Assembly: GCA_001603685.1 (NCBI GenBank)
Contig: LUZO01000048.1
Coordinates: 1 to 33,373 of the forward strand
Origin: Bacteroidales bacterium Bact_23
Lineage (GTDB): Bacteria > Bacteroidota > Bacteroidia > Bacteroidales > Lentimicrobiaceae
DNA: 33,373 bases
Reading direction: 5' to 3'
Both the position numbers and the translations under genes were made by a program. The notes beneath the pieces were generated by a model. The model did not search any database and was not told the origin of the DNA. It saw only the letters and a list, made by a program, of their open reading frames with translations. Below are positions 27,744 to 33,373 of this stretch, piece after piece (the first letter of the stretch is position 1; each line of letters starts with the position of its first letter).

Positions 27744-29261
27744 TCAGGCCAGGGCTTCCTTTGCCTTCAGGATGCGGTTAATGGCTTCTTCCTTTCCCAG
27801 CGTGGCGATGATGGCTGCCACTCCCGGCCCGAAGCTGCCACCCACTAATGACAGACGAAGGGTATTCATCACCTGCCCCATGCCCAGGCCGTTCTCCTGG
27901 ATAAAAGCTTTGATCCGTGCCTCAAGGTTATCCGCCGAAAAATCGCTTGTTTCACGCAGCAGGGCGGTAATCCGGTCGAGCAGGGCAGGGGTTTCAGGTT
28001 TCCAGAACTTCTGAACCACCTTTTCGTCATAGCTTTCCGGCGCCCGGAAGAAGAACCACGACTGCTCCCAAAGGTCGGGAATCAGTACTGCCCGTTCTTT
28101 GGTGAATCCAACTACCGTTTCAATATAGCTTTTCTCCGCTTTTATTCCTTTTTCAGCAAGCTGTTTATCAAGCAGTTCCGAAACATATGAGTTATCGAGT
28201 GCCGACAGGTAGTGGTGGTTGAACCATTTTGCCTTTTCGGGATCGAATTTCGAACCCGATTTCCCCACCCGGTCAATGGTAAAGAGGTCAACCAGTTCAT
28301 CCATGCCAAATACCTCCTGCTCGGTTCCCGGGTTCCATCCGAGAAGGGCGAGCATATTGATAAATGCCTCGGGCAGATAGCCTGATTCACGGTAACCCGA
28401 CGACACCTCGCCGCTTTCCGGATCGGTCCATCGCAGCGGAAATACGGGGAAACCAAGACGATCGCCGTCGCGCTTGCTCAGTTTGCCGTTGCCATCGGGT
28501 TTCAGCAGCAACGGCAGGTGGGCAAACTGCGGCGCTTCCCAGCCCAGGCTTCTGTATAGCAAAACATGCAGAGGCGCTGAGGGAAGCCACTCTTCGCCGC
28601 GGATTACATGGGTAATCTCCATCAGGTGGTCGTCAACGATATTTGCCAGATGATAGGTGGGCATGCCATCCGATTTGTAAAGCACCTTGTCGTCAAGCCT
28701 GGAAGTATTGACCACCACCTCGCCGCGGATCAGGTCGTTTACCTTAATCTCTTCATTTTCAGGAATCAGCATTCTGATTACAAAGGGTTCCCCGCTGTTC
28801 AGCCGGCGCTCTGTCTCCTCATTACTGAGTGTCAGAGAGTTGCACATTTCATTCCGGGTAAACAGGTCATACTGCGGAGTGGCTACTCCCCTGGCTTTCA
28901 GCCGTTCGCGCATCTCATCAAGCGCTTCGGGCGTATCAAAGGCATAATAGGCATGGCCATCCCTGACCAGTTGTTCGGCATACTGACGGTACAACTCCTT
29001 GCGCTCACTCTGCCGGTAGGGAGCGTGCGGGCCACCAACCCCGACTCCTTCATCATATTCAATGCCGCACCACTTCAGCGATTCAATGATGTACTCCTCA
29101 GCTCCCGGAACATAACGGGTCTGATCGGTATCTTCAATGCGCAACAGGAATTTACCGTTGTTCTTCCTGGCAAACAAATAGTTATACAAAGCCGTACGAA
29201 CGCCGCCAATATGCAGCGGTCCGGTGGGGCTGGGTGCAAATCTTACTCTTACTTCTTTCAT
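27744..29261 (-). CDS. gltX: Glutamate--tRNA ligase
   Basis: [75 protein letters not shown] (KMSKS). Confidence 0.97.
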   Translation of the reverse strand: MKEVRVRFAPSPTGPLHIGGVRTALYNYLFARKNNGKFLLRIEDTDQTRYVPGAEEYIIESLKWCGIEYDEGVGVGGPHAPYRQSERKELYRQYAEQLVRDGHAYYAFDTPEALDEMRERLKARGVATPQYDLFTRNEMCNSLTLSNEETERRLNSGEPFVIRMLIPENEEIKVNDLIRGEVVVNTSRLDDKVLYKSDGMPTYHLANIVDDHLMEITHVIRGEEWLPSAPLHVLLYRSLGWEAPQFAHLPLLLKPDGNGKLSKRDGDRLGFPVFPLRWTDPESGEVSSGYRESGYLPEAFINMLALLGWNPGTEQEVFGMDELVDLFTIDRVGKSGSKFDPEKAKWFNHHYLSALDNSYVSELLDKQLAEKGIKAEKSYIETVVGFTKERAVLIPDLWEQSWFFFRAPESYDEKVVQKFWKPETPALLDRITALLRETSDFSADNLEARIKAFIQENGLGMGQVMNTLRLSLVGGSFGPGVAAIIATLGKEEAINRILKAKEALA

Positions 29262-29281
29262 TCATGTTGATTTTGAAGGTG

Positions 29282-29289
29282 CAAAGATA
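29282..29289 (-). promoter_or_regulatory. -7 element TATCTTTG for gltX
   Basis: Reverse complement matches TAnnTTTG, 20 nt upstream of the ATG at 29261. Confidence 0.5.
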
Positions 29290-29581
29290 GTGAAATCAGC
29301 CGTGGCGATGCCGGTGTGAATTAATGTGAAGGGTATAGGCATTTTTGGGGTTGATTTTTAGGTGGAAGGAGGAAGAAAGAAGTAGCCCTCCGCGGTGGTA
29401 TGAAAGCCGGATATATTTAATCCGACTTCATTGTGTTTCAGTATTTTAACGATAAATTGCAAGAAGATAATCAACAACATAACTTTTCAGACTTTTATTG
29501 ATTAAAACAGAGGAGCATCTGAAATACAAATGGCAGTATTTATTCCCGCAGTGGGCTGTAATACAATAACTCCTGCCGGAA

Positions 29582-29613
29582 TTGGTTTTCAATGCCCCGT
29601 TTGCTTAATTTTG
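29582..29613 (+). promoter_or_regulatory. Promoter (TTG-21nt-TAATTTTG) upstream of the DUF4175-like gene
   Basis: TTG 29582-29584; TAATTTTG 29606-29613. Overlaps the start of the extended ORF, supporting a start at 29688. Confidence 0.55.
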
Positions 29614-29687
29614 TATCGGAGAAAACATCGCACCGCCGTTTGCGTTATTTAAAGAATGCCTGTCCGGCAGTGTTGCACCTGAAGAAA

Positions 29688-32600
29688 ATGAACGAAAACT
29701 ACAATATACTAATAGATAAACTGGATGCCTTTATCAGGAAGTATTATACCAACCGGTTAATCAGGGGGATACTGTACAGTATTGCTTTGCTGGGATCGTT
29801 TTTCCTGATTATCGCACTGCTCGAATCGGCCGCCTGGTTTTCTTCACCTGTGCGCACCGTTTTGTTTTACGGCTATCTGGCCGCAGCGCTTTTCATTCTT
29901 GGAAAATTCATCATAAATCCGCTGCTCAAGCTGAACAAAGCCGGAAAACGGATTTCGCACGATATGGCGGCACAGATCATCGGAGAGCACTTTTCAGAGG
30001 TAAAGGACTCACTGCTGAATACGCTACAGTTGCATAAACTCGCCGATTCTGAGGCTGAAAATTACTCCCTGGTTATTGCAGGAATAAACCAGAAAGCGGC
30101 AAACCTGAAGCCGGTACCGTTTCTTTCGGCCATCGACCTGAGTAAAAACAGGAAATACCTGCCTCTGGCACTCCCGCCGGTTCTGATTATCCTGGCGCTG
30201 CTGCTGGTTTCACCCACAAGCATCACCGAACCGGGAAAAAGGCTGATCAGGCATGCCGAGAACTTCGAAAAACCGCTTCCGTTTACTTTCCATATTGAAA
30301 ATGAAAATTTAAAGGCGATACAGCAGGAAGATTTTGAACTCAGGATTTTGGTGGCAGGGGAGGAGTTACCCGAACATGTATATCTGGTTTCGGAAGGCAG
30401 CGAGTTCAGAATGGAAAAGCACTCTAAGCTCGGATATTCCTTTATCTTTAAAAAGGTGAGGAAAAACCAGACTTTCCATTTCCTGGCGGGTGGTTATGAA
30501 TCGCCCGACTACGAGCTGGTTGTCTTGCCAAGGCCTACCATCGTGAATTTTGATCTGGAATTGAATTATCCGGCCTATACCGGCGTAAAACCTGAAACCG
30601 TTTCCAATTCCGGCGATGTTGTCATCCCTCAGGGAACCCAGGTTACCTGGAAATTCTTTACCCGAGATACCAGAAAGGTCAGTTTCAGAATTGGCTCTGA
30701 AAACAGGGAGCTGAAATCGGATAACAATAATGTTTTTCAGACTACGGAGCGGGTTATGGCGCCCGTTGACTACAGTGTGAGCCTGCAAAACGAATTTATG
30801 ACCGGATCTGACTCTATGTCATTCACCATCAATGTTATACCTGATGTTTATCCGGTGATCAATGTGGAGGAATACCGCGATACGATTTATGATAACAGGC
30901 TCTATTTCAGAGGGTTAATTAAGGATGACTATGGCTTTAACAAACTGGAATTCAGGCTGGCGCGAAAGACCGGTTTCAACAGCTATTCTGCGGAAACATC
31001 CGTACCAGTTCCATTCGACAGAAACAATACCCAGCAGACATTCTATCATTTCTTCGACCTCTCCGCCGCCGGGCTGGTTCCAGGTGATGAAGTGGAATAT
31101 TACTTCCAGGTGTGGGACAACGATGCCGTTAATGGCAACAAATCTTCACGCTCACAGAAGATGAGTTTCCGTCTCCCTACGCTTGAAGAGATAGAGGAGA
31201 TGGTAAAAAAGAATCAGGAGAATGTTAAAAGCGAACTCGAAAAAAGCCTGGATGAGGCGCGCGCCATTCAGAAAGAGATAGAGCAACTCAACCTGAATCT
31301 GTTCGACAAAAAAAGCCTGAACTATCAGGAAAAGAAACAGATACAGGATCTGATTGACCGGCAGAAGAACCTGCAGAAACAGGTTGAGCAGATAAGGGAA
31401 CAGCATGCAAAGACAAATCAGAAAGAGCAGCAGTATAAGGAAATAAATGAAAGCATTGCCGAAAAACAGCAGCAGCTGGAGAAGCTTTTCGAACAGATTA
31501 TGACCGATGAAATGAAGCAGCTTTTTGAGGAGCTTCAGAAAATGATGGACGATCTGGATAAGAACAAGCTGAACGAGGTAATGGATAAACTTCAGTTCAA
31601 TGCCGAGGACCTGGAAAAAAGCCTCGATAGAAATCTTGAGCTGTTCAAGCAGCTGGAATTTGATAAGAAATTGACTGAAACCATCGACAAACTTAAGGAA
31701 CTTGCCGATGAGCAGAAAAAACTGTCGGAAGAAACGGCTGCTTCCGATAAAAACGATTCCGATAAATTAAGGGAGGATCAACAGAAAATCAGCGAAAAAT
31801 TCGATAAAATCCGGGAAAACCTTAAAGATCTGGAGAAAATGAACAAGGAGCTGGAAGAGCCAAACAACTTCAAAAATCCGGAAGATCGTCAGCAGGATAT
31901 CAAAAAGGAGCTCGAGCAATCGGATCAGGAGTTGAAAAGCGGCCAGATGAAGAAGGCTTCCGGCAAGCAGAAATCAGCCTCCGACAAAATGGAGGAGCTT
32001 AGCAATATGCTTTTTGATATGCAACAGGCTATGGAGGAGGAAGAGCTGGCAGAGGACATTGATGCACTACGGCTTATCCTCGAGAATCTGGTCAGAACTT
32101 CGTTCGAACAGGAAGATCTGATGAATGTATTATCGAAACTGAAACGGAACGATCCGAAATATCCCAACATTATTGAAAGGCAAACCTCCATCAAGGACAA
32201 CCTGCTGATGATAGAAGACTCGCTGTTTGCCCTGAGTAAACGGCAGGCGGCAATCGGCCAGTTTGTAAACCGCGAAATTGCAGCCATTAACGATAATGTT
32301 GAGAGTGCCATGGAAGCGCTGCACAACCGAATTGTCTCCACGGTGCTTAACAAACAGCAGTTTGTGATGACTTCGGTAAACAATCTTGCACTGATGCTTG
32401 CCGAATCCATGAATCAGATGGAGCAGAATATGATGATGAAGTCATCGGGTAAATCCGGCAAGAGTTGTCCGATGCCGGGGCAGGGAAAACCTTCGATGAA
32501 ATCGATGCGCCAGATGCAGGAGAAACTGAATCAGCAGATGGAGGCAATGAAGAAGAGTATGCAGGAAGGGAAGGACAAGCAGGGAAAAACCAGAAAAAGC

Positions 32601-33038
32601 GGCATGAGCGAACAGCTGGCAAGAATGGCTGCCCAGCAGGAAGCTCTGCGCAGACAGCTTCAGGAGTACAGGGATGAGCTTCAGAAAGAGGGCAGGCTTG
32701 GCGATAAGGGATTGAACAAGATGATTCAGGATATGGAGCGCACCGAATCGGACCTTGTTAATAAGATTCTGAATGAACAGACCATGCGACGCCAGCAGGA
32801 TATTCTCACCAGACTTCTTGAATCGGAGAAGGCAGATATGCAACGGGAACAGGAGGAGAAGCGGGAATCAAACGAAGGAAAAGATCTTCCCAAACCCGAT
32901 CCGGCATCGTTCTTCGACAGCATCGGGCTTCCCGGCAGGGAAACGGAATTGCTGCGAACCATTCCGCCTTCACTTAAGAATTACTACCGCAACAAAGTGA
33001 ATGAGTATTTTATCTCCATTCCGACTCAGGAGAAATAA
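29688..33038 (+). CDS. DUF4175-like large coiled-coil membrane protein
   Basis: N-terminal TM helices (GILYSIALLGSFFLIIALLESAAWF; VLFYGYLAAALFILGKFIINPLL; LALPPVLIILALLLVSP), a beta-rich middle, and a long Q/K/E-rich coiled-coil C-terminus. ORF track starts at 29592. Confidence 0.8.
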   Translation: MNENYNILIDKLDAFIRKYYTNRLIRGILYSIALLGSFFLIIALLESAAWFSSPVRTVLFYGYLAAALFILGKFIINPLLKLNKAGKRISHDMAAQIIGEHFSEVKDSLLNTLQLHKLADSEAENYSLVIAGINQKAANLKPVPFLSAIDLSKNRKYLPLALPPVLIILALLLVSPTSITEPGKRLIRHAENFEKPLPFTFHIENENLKAIQQEDFELRILVAGEELPEHVYLVSEGSEFRMEKHSKLGYSFIFKKVRKNQTFHFLAGGYESPDYELVVLPRPTIVNFDLELNYPAYTGVKPETVSNSGDVVIPQGTQVTWKFFTRDTRKVSFRIGSENRELKSDNNNVFQTTERVMAPVDYSVSLQNEFMTGSDSMSFTINVIPDVYPVINVEEYRDTIYDNRLYFRGLIKDDYGFNKLEFRLARKTGFNSYSAETSVPVPFDRNNTQQTFYHFFDLSAAGLVPGDEVEYYFQVWDNDAVNGNKSSRSQKMSFRLPTLEEIEEMVKKNQENVKSELEKSLDEARAIQKEIEQLNLNLFDKKSLNYQEKKQIQDLIDRQKNLQKQVEQIREQHAKTNQKEQQYKEINESIAEKQQQLEKLFEQIMTDEMKQLFEELQKMMDDLDKNKLNEVMDKLQFNAEDLEKSLDRNLELFKQLEFDKKLTETIDKLKELADEQKKLSEETAASDKNDSDKLREDQQKISEKFDKIRENLKDLEKMNKELEEPNNFKNPEDRQQDIKKELEQSDQELKSGQMKKASGKQKSASDKMEELSNMLFDMQQAMEEEELAEDIDALRLILENLVRTSFEQEDLMNVLSKLKRNDPKYPNIIERQTSIKDNLLMIEDSLFALSKRQAAIGQFVNREIAAINDNVESAMEALHNRIVSTVLNKQQFVMTSVNNLALMLAESMNQMEQNMMMKSSGKSGKSCPMPGQGKPSMKSMRQMQEKLNQQMEAMKKSMQEGKDKQGKTRKSGMSEQLARMAAQQEALRRQLQEYRDELQKEGRLGDKGLNKMIQDMERTESDLVNKILNEQTMRRQQDILTRLLESEKADMQREQEEKRESNEGKDLPKPDPASFFDSIGLPGRETELLRTIPPSLKNYYRNKVNEYFISIPTQEK

Positions 33039-33054
33039 CAGATTAAAGAAATCA

Positions 33055-33084
33055 AAAACGGCCGGTACTCCCGGCTGTTTTTTT
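33055..33084 (+). terminator. Intrinsic terminator
   Basis: AACGGCCGG-tactc-CCGGCTGTT followed by a T-run; also placed between convergent genes. Confidence 0.85.
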
Positions 33085-33373
33085 ATCTGCTGGCTCGTCC
33101 GCTTCCGCCAAATAAAATTCCGGCGCCCAGTACAAAGCCGAAATCGTACCATCCACCGTTGTTGTTTACGGCATAAAGAGCAATGGAGTCGCTGATCAGG
33201 CTTCCGAAAAAGGATACCGGTGCAATAAAGCCGTGCCACAAGCCGCCGATAAATCCATAAGGCTTTCCGGTAAGGCACTCCCTGACCGGACTCACCTGCG
33301 CACAGGCTGAAAGCAAAAGTGAAACAAGTAAAATAAACGCCGTAGTTTTCAGCGTCTTTTTATCAAGATATTT
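33083..33373 (-). CDS. Small putative lipoprotein, start beyond the window edge
   Basis: The ORF track starts at 33316, but the same frame stays open upstream and reads KKTLKTTAFILLVSLLLSAC-AQVSPVREC..., a lipoprotein signal/lipobox. The start codon is not in the window. Confidence 0.65.
   Translation of the reverse strand, partial: KYLDKKTLKTTAFILLVSLLLSACAQVSPVRECLTGKPYGFIGGLWHGFIAPVSFFGSLISDSIALYAVNNNGGWYDFGFVLGAGILFGGSGRASR

Noticed and set aside
28608-29270. 220-aa plus-strand ORF
   Set aside because: Fully antisense to gltX, which has strong family motifs; long shadow ORFs are expected opposite such genes.
31925-32410. 161-aa Ser-rich minus-strand ORF
   Set aside because: Shadow of the coiled-coil coding sequence of the DUF4175-like gene.
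31180-32900. Tandem repeat / low-complexity DNA
   Set aside because: Repetitiveness comes from Q/K/E-rich coiled-coil codons, not from discrete DNA repeat units.
1-33373. CRISPR array, IS element, integrase, phage or toxin-antitoxin module
   Set aside because: No regularly spaced repeats, transposase/integrase motifs or small toxin-antitoxin pairs were seen on either strand.

Overview
This 33.4 kb window looks like Bacteroidota (probably Bacteroidales-like) chromosome. Promoters fit the TAnnTTTG -7 / TTTG -33 pattern, and DUF4837, DUF4175, DUF2891 and DUF2147 proteins and TonB-CTD proteins are present. Most of it is ordinary core and housekeeping content: tyrS, glnS with a downstream tRNA-Gln(CUG), gltX with a ProXp/YbaK-type deacylase, purN, an acyl-CoA dehydrogenase-etfBA operon, two lytic transglycosylases (MltD-like with LysM, MltF-like), an mntP-like efflux pump, a TetR regulator and several DUF proteins. 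I saw no CRISPR array, IS element, prophage or rRNA. Two loci are the best candidates for under-described biology. (1) A translationally overlapping minus-strand cassette of two divergent SGNH hydrolase-fold proteins plus an MBOAT acyltransferase (22561-26949), probably an envelope glycan O-acylation system. (2) An ECF sigma factor followed by a protein that fuses a zinc-finger anti-sigma motif, a TM helix and a periplasmic TonB C-terminal domain, with a divergent TonB paralog beside it (1239-3786). Several unexplained inverted repeats (9919-9966, 8297-8318, 10115-10134, 27126-27144) and near-leaderless promoter/start arrangements are also reported. All calls come from reading the sequence; no database searches were run.
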